From Mangrovibrevibacter kandeliae (GTDB lineage Bacteria; Pseudomonadota; Alphaproteobacteria; Rhizobiales; Rhizobiaceae), in the NCBI RefSeq assembly GCF_024519155.1, contig NZ_JANIFJ010000008.1, positions 1-64,000 on the forward strand: a stretch of DNA of 64,000 bases. The letters are read 5' to 3'. The position numbers and the translations under genes were made by a program. The notes under the pieces are model-generated. The model did not search any database. It had not been told where the DNA came from and saw nothing but the letters and a program-made list of their open reading frames with translations. Position 1 is the stretch's first letter, and each line of letters starts with the position of its first letter. Positions 23,835 through 32,189 of this stretch are shown one piece after another.

Positions 23835-23876
23835 GCGGGGCGGCGTCGCGGCGGTTCACCGGAGACGGACAACAAA

Positions 23877-23905
23877 AAAGCCGGGGCGCGAGACCCCGGC
23901 TTTCC
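23877..23905 (+). terminator. Rho-independent terminator after metF
   Basis: A perfect 10-bp stem, AAAGCCGGGG (23877-23886) with CCCCGGCTTT (23894-23903), and a 7-base loop. It is preceded by an A-run and followed by T-rich CCTGTG on the plus side. Because the A-run is on the left and T's on the right, it can act on both strands, so it may also stop the minus-strand microprotein transcript. Confidence 0.85.
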
Positions 23906-23967
23906 TGTGTTCGGTCGCCTCGTTCTCGTCGAGAAGCGGCAGGCGAGGGCGCTGAGCGCCGGCGGCG

Positions 23968-24054
23968 TCAGGGCATATAGCCCACCACCAATGCACCGAC
24001 GAACGCAAACGCGGCGCAGATCATCAGAAGATTGAGCGGTCGCGTGACTTCCAT
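23968..24054 (-). CDS. 28-residue single-pass membrane microprotein
   Basis: ATG with 5' base 24054, stop at 23970-23968. The product starts MEVTRPLNLLM and ends VGALVVGYMP. A hydrophobic span of about 20 residues (LLMICAAFAFVGALVVGY) would cross the membrane once. A strong GAGGAG ribosome site lies 9 bases upstream. A TTTACA-N16-TAATTT promoter-like pair precedes it in a clearly A+T-richer stretch. It has its own transcription unit between metF and the amidase gene. I do not recognise it. The ribosome site and promoter-like sequence are the reasons to believe it is expressed. Confidence 0.55.
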   Translation of the reverse strand: MEVTRPLNLLMICAAFAFVGALVVGYMP

Positions 24055-24239
24055 CTTGTCAGCTCCTCGTTGGAGTGAGTCAAAATTAAGGACTCGGCAA
24101 GAAGTGTAAAGAGGGATTCGTCGCTGCGTTGCAGCGCTCGCGTAGAAGGATTTTCTGCTGCGGGCGGATACCGCGCACCGAGGCCGCAAAACGTTTCCCT
24201 CATCGTCTCCGTGGCTCGTTCGGCGGCCGAAACAGAGCC

Positions 24240-25541
24240 TCATGGCGCAGCCAGCAGAGCCTCCAGCCGATGGCCCAGCGCCAGCGCCTCGCGGTCGCGC
24301 CCGAAGCGGGTGACGATGGAGAGGCCAAGGGGCAGGCCCTGCGGATCGCGTGCGCCGGGCACGGACACGCACGGGTTCCCGGTGAGTGTCCACAGCGCGT
24401 TCATGATCGGGTCGCCGGTGCCCTCCGTGGCCAATGGCGCGACGCCGAGCGCCGAGGGGAGGAGGAGGGCGTCCACTCCGTCGAACAGCGCCGTCGCCGC
24501 CTTGCGGGCATGCCGGGCGATCCGGCGGGCCTCGTCGTAGGCGTCCGGATCGACCGCCGCGCCGTCGTCGAGCCGGGCGCGCAGCTTCGGGCTGAGCGCC
24601 TCGTGGTGCCGAAGCCGCTCGTCGGTGAGCGCGCGGGCGGCCTCGTAGCCGAGGATGACCGGCTGGATCTCGCGCGCTTCGGAGAGGATGGCGGTCTCGG
24701 CGACCTCGACGAGGTCGCAGCCGTCGCCGGCGAGACGATGGGATGCCTCGGTCCACGCCTCGCGCATGTCCGGCGACAGCCGGGCGTCGATCGTGGAGCG
24801 GTAGACGCCGATCCGGCGCGGCATGGCGCTGGCATCGCCCCCGCCCGGCTGTGGCGCGCCCTCGGATACGGCAAGGTCACGGCCGCTCAGAAGCGCGGCG
24901 AAGAGCGCGACGTCGGCGACGCCAGCCGCCAGCAGGCCGACCGTGTCGAGCGACCAGGCGAGCGTCTTCATGCCGACAGTCGTCAGCAGGCGGAAGCTCG
25001 GCTTGTAGCCGGCAATGCCGCAGAAGCTCGCCGGCCGGATCGTCGAGCCGACGGTCTGCGAACCGAAGGCGGCGGCGACCATGCCGCTCGCGACCGCGGC
25101 AGCGGAGCCCGAGGAGGAGCCGCCGGGCGTGCGCTCGTAATCGTGCGGATTCCGGGTTGCGGTTGGATCGAGGAAGGCGAAGGGCGTCGTCACCGTCTTG
25201 CCGAGGATTGCGCCGCCGAGCCGACGGGTCTCGGCGACCAGCGGGGCGTCGACGAGCGGCCGCCGGCCCCGATGGATCGGGCTGCCGTGTTCGGTCGGCA
25301 TGTCGAAGCTGTCGTAGATGTCCTTCACGCCGATCGGGATGCCGGCGAGTGGGCCTTCGGCGCGCTCGGCAGCCTCGATGGTTTCAGGCGGGGCGCGATG
25401 AGCGAAGGCGCCGATGGTCGCTTCGAGCGCGTCGACGCGCGTCCGTGCGTCGCGGACGCTCTCCGCGACGCTCGAGTGGCCGTTCTCGATGGCCCGGCGG
25501 AGGGCGATCAGACTCAAAGGGCGGTCAGGACGTTCGGGCAA
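24240..25541 (-). CDS. Amidase-signature family amidase
   Basis: 433 residues. The Ser-cisSer-Lys machinery is present: K73 in IGVKDIYDS, the GGSSSGSAAAVASG loop (141-154) with the cis-Ser, and nucleophile S166 in SQTVGSTIRPASFCG. The last motif carries T after the serine where GG-S-I-R-x-P is usual, a small deviation. It hydrolyses an amide bond of unknown substrate. Its start overlaps the end of the EamA exporter gene by 17 bases, so the two form an operon. The family is broad (glutamyl-tRNA amidotransferase A-like, acylamide and urea-type amidases). GatA itself is unlikely because gatB and gatC are absent and the protein is short. Confidence 0.88.
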   Translation of the reverse strand: MPERPDRPLSLIALRRAIENGHSSVAESVRDARTRVDALEATIGAFAHRAPPETIEAAERAEGPLAGIPIGVKDIYDSFDMPTEHGSPIHRGRRPLVDAPLVAETRRLGGAILGKTVTTPFAFLDPTATRNPHDYERTPGGSSSGSAAAVASGMVAAAFGSQTVGSTIRPASFCGIAGYKPSFRLLTTVGMKTLAWSLDTVGLLAAGVADVALFAALLSGRDLAVSEGAPQPGGGDASAMPRRIGVYRSTIDARLSPDMREAWTEASHRLAGDGCDLVEVAETAILSEAREIQPVILGYEAARALTDERLRHHEALSPKLRARLDDGAAVDPDAYDEARRIARHARKAATALFDGVDALLLPSALGVAPLATEGTGDPIMNALWTLTGNPCVSVPGARDPQGLPLGLSIVTRFGRDREALALGHRLEALLAAP

Positions 25542-26547
25542 ATGGCGAGCCTTTCAGGCGCAGGACGCGGCCGTCCACGGCGAGGAGGCCGAGAAGGATG
25601 AGACCGAGCCCGGCGATCTCGGGCAGCGTCAGGCTCTCGTCGAGGAACAGGACGCCGAGCAGGATGGCGCTGGCGGGGATGATGAAGGTGACGAGCGAGG
25701 CGTTGGTCGCTCCCGCGCGTGCGATCAGCAGGAAGTACAGGATGTAGGCAAGGCAGGTCGAGAGCACGGCGAGGCCGCACACTGCGGCGACGACAGGCGC
25801 CGAGGGAAGCGCCAGGCCGGTCGCCGGCGCGTACAGCGCGAGCGTCGCCGGCCCGAGCACGACGCAGCCGCCACAGAGCTGGCCCGCCGCGACCACCGGC
25901 GCCGCGATACCCCGCAGTCGACGCGCGAAGACGCCGGCAAAGGCATAGGATAGGGTGGCGCCGAGGATGCAGCCCATCGCCCAGACCGGCACGGTGACAC
26001 CGAGGCCGACAGCGTTCGGGCCGATCAGCACGGCGACGCCGGCGATGCCGAACAGGATGCCGATGAGACGGTTCGGCGTGATGCGGTCGTCGCTCGTGAA
26101 GGCGGTCGCGACGAGGATCGTCCAGAGCGGGGTCGTGGCGTTGATGACGGAGGCGAGACCGCTGCCGACCTCCGTCTGACCGATGCCGATCAGCGTGAAG
26201 GGCAGGGCGTTGTTGAGGAGCCCGAGAAGCACGAAGGCCGGCGCACGCTCGGCGATCGGGCGCAGCGACACGCCGCGCAGGCTCAGCCAGCCGACGAGCA
26301 GGAGCGCGGCAAGGCCGATCCGGCACGCGACCAGCGGCAGCGGCGCCAACTCCGCCAAAGCAATCCGGTTGAAGAAGAAGCTGCCGCCCCACAGGAGGCC
26401 GAGCAGCATCAGCACGCCCCACAGCCGTGGCGTCAGCGCAGCCGCCGCGGTGGGCGCCGCATCGACCGGGACGCCGGGAGCGGACGGACCGGCGGGAGGC
26501 CGGGCGATGGCAGCCGAGGAGGCCGGAGGAGGGACGGGATCTGTCAT
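25525..26547 (-). CDS. EamA-family (DMT) transporter
   Basis: 340 residues from ATG 26547; an in-frame ATG at 26595 is an alternative. A Pro/Ala-rich cytoplasmic leader of about 40 residues is followed by ten hydrophobic segments in two EamA repeats: WGGSFFFNRIAL and SVINATTPLWTIL in the first, FAGVFARRL and TNASLVTFIIPASAILLG in the second. DMT exporters of this type move amino acids or metabolites out of the cell. The gene is divergent from a PLP decarboxylase (123 bp between starts) and overlaps the amidase gene. The transported substrate is unknown. Confidence 0.9.
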   Translation of the reverse strand: MTDPVPPPASSAAIARPPAGPSAPGVPVDAAPTAAAALTPRLWGVLMLLGLLWGGSFFFNRIALAELAPLPLVACRIGLAALLLVGWLSLRGVSLRPIAERAPAFVLLGLLNNALPFTLIGIGQTEVGSGLASVINATTPLWTILVATAFTSDDRITPNRLIGILFGIAGVAVLIGPNAVGLGVTVPVWAMGCILGATLSYAFAGVFARRLRGIAAPVVAAGQLCGGCVVLGPATLALYAPATGLALPSAPVVAAVCGLAVLSTCLAYILYFLLIARAGATNASLVTFIIPASAILLGVLFLDESLTLPEIAGLGLILLGLLAVDGRVLRLKGSPFARTS

Positions 26548-26670
26548 CACAGAGGATTCGCTTGATTGTAGCCGACCCTGTCGCAGGTCTGCCATAGCCT
26601 TGCGACCCGTTTTCGTGAAAGGCGGGGCCGTGGCCGGAGCGGTCGCGATTCGGATGCGAAGGGGAGACCG

Positions 26671-27897
26671 ATGCAGACATTTGCGACCGCCACCGATGCC
26701 GCCCTCGCGATGAGGCCGGACGTGTCGGTCTACTGCTTCCGGCCGGAGGTGCTGCGCGAGGACGCGCGCCGCTTCATGCAGGCCTTCCCCGGCCAGACGG
26801 CCTATGCGGTGAAGACCAACGGCGAGCGGATGGTGCTGGAAACGCTGGCCGCAGCCGGCGTCACGGCCTTCGACGTCGCCTCGCCCGGCGAGTTCGAGGC
26901 GGTGCGCGCCGTCGCGCCGAAGGCCGAGATGCTCTACATGCACCCGGTCAAGGCGCAGTCGGACATCCGGCTCGCGCTTGAGACCTACGGGATCCGGGTG
27001 CTGGCGCTCGATCACGAGGACGAGGTCGCCAAGATCCTGCGCGTGGTGCGCGCGCTCGACATCGATCCGTCGACGATCACCATCTTCGTGCGCCTGCAGA
27101 CCAAGGGCGCGGCCGCCTACGAGCTGTCGAAGAAGTTCGGCGCGGCGCCCGCGCACGCGGTCGAGCTCTTGCAGCGCTGCGACCGGATCGGTTTCAAGGT
27201 CGGCCTCTGCTTCCATGTCGGCTCGCAGATCGAGGACCCCGAGACCTATCGGCGCGCCATCGCCTCGTCGGACTGGGTGCGCAGCCGCGCCGGCGTTCCG
27301 CTCGCCGGGCTGGATGTCGGCGGCGGCTTTCCGGCCGAGTACGGCCACGACCCGCGCCGCAAGAAGCCAGAGATGCCGGGGATCGGCGAGATCATGTCGC
27401 GGCTGCGCAGCGACCTCGACGAGTGGGGCTTTTCCGACCTGCCGCTCGTGGCCGAACCCGGCCGCGTCGTCGTCGCCCGGGCCTTCTCGCTGATCGTGCG
27501 CGTCCTCCTGCGCAAGGGCCGGCGTCTCTACATCAACGACGGCATCTGGTCGTCGCTGTCCGACTCCTGGACCGGTAAGATCACCCTGCCGGCCCGCTTC
27601 ATCCCGGACCCGGCGCGCAAGAGCCGCAACGGCGATCCCAACACCGTCTCCGCCTTTCGCGTCTGCGGCGCCACCTGCGATTCGGTCGACATCCTGTCGC
27701 GGCCCTTCTGGCTGCCGGAAACGGTCGACACGGGGGACTGGATCGAGATCGGCCATATCGGCGCCTATTCGCTGGCGCTGCGCAGCCGGTTCAACGGCTT
27801 CTATCCCGACACCTTCGTCGAGGTGACGACCCCGTTCGACGAAAGCGGCGCCGACAGCTACGCGAGCCTCGAGACGATGGCCGACTGGAAGGGCTGA
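26671..27897 (+). CDS. Ornithine/lysine decarboxylase-like fold-III PLP enzyme
   Basis: 408 residues, alanine-racemase-fold group IV decarboxylase. The Schiff-base lysine is K48 in TAYAVKTN. Further signatures: FDVASPGEFEAV, HVGSQIEDP, the GGGFP phosphate loop, AEPGR, and the C-terminal active-site CGATCDSVD with C336 and D337 contributed across the dimer. These match ornithine decarboxylases (putrescine synthesis) and close lysine-accepting relatives. No antizyme-like or arginase gene is adjacent. The enzyme is divergent from the EamA exporter, which could export a product or a competing amino acid; that link is only inferred. Confidence 0.88.
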   Translation: MQTFATATDAALAMRPDVSVYCFRPEVLREDARRFMQAFPGQTAYAVKTNGERMVLETLAAAGVTAFDVASPGEFEAVRAVAPKAEMLYMHPVKAQSDIRLALETYGIRVLALDHEDEVAKILRVVRALDIDPSTITIFVRLQTKGAAAYELSKKFGAAPAHAVELLQRCDRIGFKVGLCFHVGSQIEDPETYRRAIASSDWVRSRAGVPLAGLDVGGGFPAEYGHDPRRKKPEMPGIGEIMSRLRSDLDEWGFSDLPLVAEPGRVVVARAFSLIVRVLLRKGRRLYINDGIWSSLSDSWTGKITLPARFIPDPARKSRNGDPNTVSAFRVCGATCDSVDILSRPFWLPETVDTGDWIEIGHIGAYSLALRSRFNGFYPDTFVEVTTPFDESGADSYASLETMADWKG

Positions 27898-27912
27898 TCG
27901 CCGTCCGTCACC

Positions 27913-28332
27913 TCACCGCCGCGGTGGCGTGATGTCCTTGGCGAGATCGGCACGGTCTTCCTCGAAGTGGTCCAGCAGCAGCGCCATGTTGCGCTGGTTG
28001 GCCTTGAAGAAGACGTCGAAGACATCGCCCGCGATCGGCACCGAGCCAAGCGCCGCGTCGAGGCCGAGGTTGACCACCATCTGCGCCAGCTTGTGGCCGG
28101 GCAGACCGATCTTGCGGGCCTCGTTGACCATGTAGAGGCCAACCAGGAAGCCGAAGCCGTCGCCGATGCCGGGGACGAGGCCGGCGACGGAATCCGCTCC
28201 GAAGCGGATGCCGAGGATGGGGATGCGGACCGCGCTGTCCATCATCCGGCTGAGCCGCTGCAGCCGCGCCAGCCGCCGCAGGCGTTCCGCCCGCGGCATG
28301 CCGCCGAACCCGCCTGCCGTCGTCGCGCTCAT
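27913..28332 (-). CDS. DUF4112-domain membrane-associated protein
   Basis: 139 residues from the ATG at 28332, preceded by GGAGGAGAGG. DUF4112 signatures: IRFGADSVAGLVPGIGDGFG, a hydrophobic GFLVGLYMVNEARKIGLP segment, LGSVPIAGDVFDVFFKANQRN (quoted in part) and a charged C-terminus. It probably associates with the membrane through the central hydrophobic stretch. The function is unknown. It converges with the PLP decarboxylase, with only 15 bp between the stops. Confidence 0.88.
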   Translation of the reverse strand: MSATTAGGFGGMPRAERLRRLARLQRLSRMMDSAVRIPILGIRFGADSVAGLVPGIGDGFGFLVGLYMVNEARKIGLPGHKLAQMVVNLGLDAALGSVPIAGDVFDVFFKANQRNMALLLDHFEEDRADLAKDITPPRR

Positions 28333-28442
28333 GCCTCTCCTCCTCGTCGAAATCCAATGCCAGACGATCGCCCTCTCGCATGTCGTCGGCCGAAGGCAGA
28401 ACCGCAAGTGGCGACGCGGGTTCCCCACCGGGTCGGCAGGGG

Positions 28443-28466
28443 GCACGGCGGCACGGCGGCACGGCG
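28443..28466 (+). repeat. Short tandem repeat, three copies of GCACGGCG
   Basis: Three exact 8-bp copies in a row at 28443-28450, 28451-28458 and 28459-28466, in the 241-bp divergent region between the DUF4112 and GFA-fold genes. The copies are exact, so the tract may vary in copy number by slippage. No function is evident. Confidence 0.7.
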
Positions 28467-28573
28467 GCCGAGACCGCCCCGTGCGCCCGGTGCTCGGCAC
28501 GCATCCGGTTTGGCGCTAGGCTGTCACAGCGTCGGCAGTTCGGCGGCGGAGCGGACAAATCGGGAGGAGCAGG

Positions 28574-28966
28574 ATGGACGAGTTCACCGGCGGCTGCCTG
28601 TGCGGCGACGTGCGTCTCGTGGCGCGGGGGCGACCGTACCGGGTCGGTCTCTGTCACTGCCTCGACTGTCGCAAGCATCACGGCGCGCCGTTCCACGCGT
28701 CCGGCATCTTCCCCGCGGACGCCGTGACGGTGACGGGCAAGACCGGCGCGTTCGGCGAGCGGTACTTCTGCCCGCGCTGCGGCTCGCCTGTCTTCGGACG
28801 CAGCGGCGACGAGATCGAGGTCAACCTCGGCTCGCTGGACGCACCCGATCAGCTGGTGCCGACCTACGAGCTCTGGACGATCCGCCGCGAAAGCTGGCTG
28901 CCGGCGTTCCCGCTCGCCCATCACTACGAGCGCGACCGCGACCCGGCGGGCCGCTCGGAGGATTGA
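28574..28966 (+). CDS. GFA/CENP-V-fold zinc protein
   Basis: 130 residues, glutathione-dependent formaldehyde-activating (Gfa)-like fold. Zinc ligands are visible: C8 and C10 (GGCLCGDV), C27, C29 and C32 (CHCLDCRK), and C66 and C69 (FCPRCGSPVF). Most such proteins are not true formaldehyde enzymes. No frmA or other formaldehyde-oxidation gene is adjacent, so I do not assign that reaction. GGAGGAGCAGG upstream gives a good ribosome site. Confidence 0.9.
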   Translation: MDEFTGGCLCGDVRLVARGRPYRVGLCHCLDCRKHHGAPFHASGIFPADAVTVTGKTGAFGERYFCPRCGSPVFGRSGDEIEVNLGSLDAPDQLVPTYELWTIRRESWLPAFPLAHHYERDRDPAGRSED

Positions 28967-29108
28967 ACCGCCGCACCCCGGCGCGTTGCCGAGGCACGCC
29001 GTCTCCGGAGGTTGGCGTGCCGCCGGCCTTGCCAGACCACGGCTCCATGATGGAGCCTCAGTCTGCGACTATTGCAGCGCGGAATCGGGGCGGGCGACGG
29101 AGGGGCAG

Positions 29109-30581
29109 GTGGAGGACACGGGCGCGCACGCCGCGGGGCTGGTCGAGATCGCCTTCGTCATCGTCGTCGCGGTGACGGCGGGCCTCGGCCTTATGCGCCT
29201 GCGCCAGCCGCCGATGGTCGGCTTCATCCTGGCAGGCGTGCTGCTCGGGCCGACCGGCTTCGGCATCATCGAGAACTCCGAAAACGTCACGTCGCTCGCC
29301 GAGATGGGCGTTCTCATGCTGCTCTTCTTCATCGGCATGGAGCTGTCGCTGAAGGCGTTCATCGGCTCGCTGAAGCCGGCGGTGAAGATCGCCGGCGGCC
29401 AGCTCCTCGCCTCGATGGTGATCACGCTCGGCCTGATGGCGGTGTCGCGCGCCACGTTCGCCGAGGCGATCATCCTCGGCTTCATCATCGCGCTGTCCTC
29501 CACCGTCGTCGCGATGAAGATGCTGGACGACATCGGCGAGCTGCGCAGCGAGCCGGGACGGATTGCGGTCAGCGTGCTCATCGCGCAGGACCTCGCCGTC
29601 GTGCCGATGCTGATCCTCGCCGAATCGCTCGGTGGCCAGGGCCCGGTCGACTGGCTGACCATCGTGGCGAAGATGACGGTCGCCGTCGGCTTCCTCGCCG
29701 GCCTGCTCTGGTTCCTCGGCAGCCGGCCGAAGCTGCGCCCGGCCTTCGCGGCGGCGGTGGAGAACAATGTCGAGATCCTGGCGCTCGGCTCGCTGGCGTT
29801 CTGCTTCGCGGCTGCCTCGCTGTCCGGCGTGATCGGCCTCTCTCCGGTCTACGGCGCCTTCGTCGCTGGTCTCGTCGTCGGCTCCTCGACGCTGCGCGGG
29901 CGCGTCATCCCGGTGGTCGAGCCGATCCAGAGCGTGCTTCTGGTGGTCTTCTTCCTGTCGATCGGCCTCCTGATCGACCTCGACTTCATCCTGCAGAACT
30001 GGGTGCTGGTGCTCACCGCCTCGCTCTTCGTCATCACCGCGAAGACGGTCTTCAACGTCCTTTTGATCCGCATGGCCGGACTGCCGCATCGCGTGGCGGT
30101 CGAGGCGGGGCTGTCGATGGCGCAGATCGGCGAGTTCTCCTTCGTGCTCGCCGCGGCCGCCTATTCCTCCGGCGCGATCGGCGGCGACGTCTACCGTCTC
30201 GCCATTGCGGTGACGGCGGTGACGTTGCTCGCCTCGCCGGCCTGGATGGCGGTGACGCGCCGGCTCGAGGGCGAGGCGCGCTTCGGCGTGCGGGCCTTCC
30301 GCTCGGCGCTGCAGCAGATGCTGGCCGAGCGCGGCGGCCGGCTGCGGGTGGTGCGGGCGAGCGACATGGGGCTCTGGGTGGTGGTGCCGCTGCGGGCCGT
30401 GCATCACGTCTGGGTCAGCCGCCGGCGGGTGGTGCGCTGGCGGCGCGGCGAGAGCGAGACGGTGGTCGAGTCGCACGACGCCACCGAAGCCGTCGCGGCG
30501 ATCGGTCCGATCGACGGTGAGGACCGGCACGGAGAGGCGGGCGCGCCGGTCGAAGGCGAGGGGGCACGGGCGGGGGTCTGA
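29109..30581 (+). CDS. CPA2-family monovalent cation:proton antiporter
   Basis: 490 residues from GTG 29109, chosen for the GGAGGGG site just upstream; earlier in-frame ATGs lack one and would add a non-membrane leader. About 12 membrane segments are present. The KefB/C-like core shows LRQPPMVGFILAGVLLGPTG, FFIGMELSL, SSTVVAMKML, AQDLAVVPM, YGAFVAGLVVG and FFLSIGLLIDL. The C-terminal tail (about 410-490) is charged and lacks the NAD-binding RCK/TrkA-N domain of KefB/C, so gating differs. It should exchange K+ or Na+ for protons across the inner membrane. Confidence 0.9.
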   Translation: MEDTGAHAAGLVEIAFVIVVAVTAGLGLMRLRQPPMVGFILAGVLLGPTGFGIIENSENVTSLAEMGVLMLLFFIGMELSLKAFIGSLKPAVKIAGGQLLASMVITLGLMAVSRATFAEAIILGFIIALSSTVVAMKMLDDIGELRSEPGRIAVSVLIAQDLAVVPMLILAESLGGQGPVDWLTIVAKMTVAVGFLAGLLWFLGSRPKLRPAFAAAVENNVEILALGSLAFCFAAASLSGVIGLSPVYGAFVAGLVVGSSTLRGRVIPVVEPIQSVLLVVFFLSIGLLIDLDFILQNWVLVLTASLFVITAKTVFNVLLIRMAGLPHRVAVEAGLSMAQIGEFSFVLAAAAYSSGAIGGDVYRLAIAVTAVTLLASPAWMAVTRRLEGEARFGVRAFRSALQQMLAERGGRLRVVRASDMGLWVVVPLRAVHHVWVSRRRVVRWRRGESETVVESHDATEAVAAIGPIDGEDRHGEAGAPVEGEGARAGV

Positions 30582-30903
30582 CAGGCGCGCAGGTCGTCAC
30601 GGTCGGGGAGGAAGACCCTCACCCGGCTGCTGCGCAGCCACCCTGTCCAAAGCGGAGAGAGGAACAGCGCCCGTTGATCGGCTGGCTCAGCCACGACCAG
30701 GCTCGCAGTGGGAATCGCAGCAAGACGGGTCAGATGACGGAATGACCGGCGGAGTTGGCGGCAAGACTGGCAAAGCCGCGCGCTCCCCGATCTTCGGACG
30801 GCAGGGCGGCTGCGCCGTCACCGCCGTCGTCTCCCATCGGGGAGAAGTGCCGGCAGGCGATGAGCGGCGAAGTCGCGCTCGGATCGAACTCCGACCTGGC
30901 GCC
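30582..30903 (+). other. 322-bp intergenic region with degenerate palindromic repeat
   Basis: No gene is supported here. Two structured patches stand out. At 30613-30645 CCCTCACCCGGCTGCTGCGCAGCCACCC contains a GGCTGC/GCAGCC hairpin. At 30783-30844 CTCCCCGAT (30783-30791) is inverted as ATCGGGGAG (30836-30844), with nested GACGGC/GCCGTC (30797-30802, 30823-30828) and CGGC/GCCG pairs. Both patches resemble the dispersed intergenic palindromes of Hyphomicrobiales genomes. The region lies between convergent genes, where the hairpins could also end both transcripts. Confidence 0.5.
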
Positions 30904-32097
30904 TCAGTCCAACGCGCCCAGCAGCTTCTGCGTCGGCCAGCCGTCGGCCGGCAGGCCGAGGCGGATCTGCTCCTTGCGCACCGCACCGCGCGTGCCTTCG
31001 CCGAGGATGCCGTCGATCTCGCCGACGTCATAGCCCTTGGCGGCGAGCTTCTGCTGCAGCCGCTTCATGTCGTCGCCGCCGAGCCCCGGCTCGGGCGAGC
31101 CCATATCGACCGGCGGCGCACCGTCGAGGCGCGTCGCGAAGTAGGCGGCCGTCAGCGTGTAGACCAGGGACTTGTTCCAGGTGAGGTAGACGTCGAAATT
31201 CGGGAACGCGAGGAAGGCGGGGCCGCCCCGGCCCATCGGCAGCACCAGAGATGCCGGCACGGCGTCGCTCTCCAGCGGGGCGCCGTTCGCCTTGGTGACG
31301 CCGAGGCTGGCAAACTCCGAGCGCGGCTCCTTGGAGACGAGCGCGGCGCGATCGAAGGGGAAGTTCGCCGGCACGCGCACCTCCTCCAGCCAAGGCTCGC
31401 CCTTCCGCCAGCCCAGCGAGGCGATGTACTTGCCCGTGGTCATCAGCGCGTCGGGCGAGGAGTTGCGCAGGTCGATCTTGCCGTCGCCGTCGGCATCGGT
31501 GCCGAACTGGAGGTACTCTTCCGGCAGAAGCTGGGTCTGGCCGATCTCGCCGGCCCACGCGCCCTTCATCTCGCTCGGGCGGGTGTAGCCGGCCTCGACC
31601 AGTCGGATCGCGGCGATCAGATGCGGCCGGAACATCTCCGGCCGGCGGCAGTCATGGGCGAGCGTGGCGAGCGCCGGCAGGGTGTCGAAGTCGCCGAGCA
31701 CGGCGCCGAAATCGGTCTCGAGGCCCCAGAAGGCGGTGATCACCGCGCCAGGCACGCCGGTCTGCGCCTCGATCGTGCGAAACAGGCTCGCGTACTTCTT
31801 CAGGTTCGCCTGGCCGCGCTCCAGCCGGTTGTTGCTGATCATCCGCTTGGAGAACTCGCCCCAGGTCTGGGTGAAGACGCCCTGGCCGCGATCGCGCGAC
31901 AGCACCTTCTGGTCGAGATGCATCGCAGCCGTCGCCTCGTCGATCGCTGGCTCGGTGATGCCGTCGGCCCTGGCCTCGGCCCGCACGCCGTCGAGAAAGG
32001 CGTCGAAGCTGCCGCCGCATTGCGGCGCGGCGACCGCCAGCGAGGCGCTCCCCGCGAGCAGGGCGACGGTGGCGGCGAGGATGCGGGCTGCGGGCAT
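30904..32097 (-). CDS. Lytic murein transglycosylase (MltB-like) with peptidoglycan-binding domain
   Basis: 397 residues. A signal peptide (about 1-24, ending LAVAAP) sends it to the periplasm; there is no lipobox. The catalytic SLT-2 domain (about 28-320) has the Glu in AFWGLETDFG (E127), then AGEIGQTQLLPEEYL and DADGDGKIDL, an EF-hand-like loop as in MltB. The C-terminal PG_binding_1 domain (about 335-395) has MKRLQQKLAAKGYDVGEIDG and GEGTRGAVRKEQ. It cleaves the glycan strand to 1,6-anhydroMurNAc ends. It is one of three murein-cleaving genes in a 5-kb stretch. Confidence 0.93.
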   Translation of the reverse strand: MPAARILAATVALLAGSASLAVAAPQCGGSFDAFLDGVRAEARADGITEPAIDEATAAMHLDQKVLSRDRGQGVFTQTWGEFSKRMISNNRLERGQANLKKYASLFRTIEAQTGVPGAVITAFWGLETDFGAVLGDFDTLPALATLAHDCRRPEMFRPHLIAAIRLVEAGYTRPSEMKGAWAGEIGQTQLLPEEYLQFGTDADGDGKIDLRNSSPDALMTTGKYIASLGWRKGEPWLEEVRVPANFPFDRAALVSKEPRSEFASLGVTKANGAPLESDAVPASLVLPMGRGGPAFLAFPNFDVYLTWNKSLVYTLTAAYFATRLDGAPPVDMGSPEPGLGGDDMKRLQQKLAAKGYDVGEIDGILGEGTRGAVRKEQIRLGLPADGWPTQKLLGALD

Positions 32098-32189
32098 GTT
32101 GGCGGAGGCCTCCGGTGACGGCTTTGCGTTGCGCGCGACACCCTAGCGAAGATGATGGCGACAGCAAGAAGCGGATGGAGCGCCGCGCC

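Noticed and set aside
24240-25541. The amidase as GatA of the tRNA amidotransferase
   Set aside because: No gatB or gatC is adjacent, the protein is shorter than GatA, and the serine-loop motif deviates from the GatA pattern.
28574-28966. Naming the GFA-fold gene as a formaldehyde-activating enzyme
   Set aside because: Most members of the fold are not shown to do this, and no formaldehyde-oxidation gene is adjacent.
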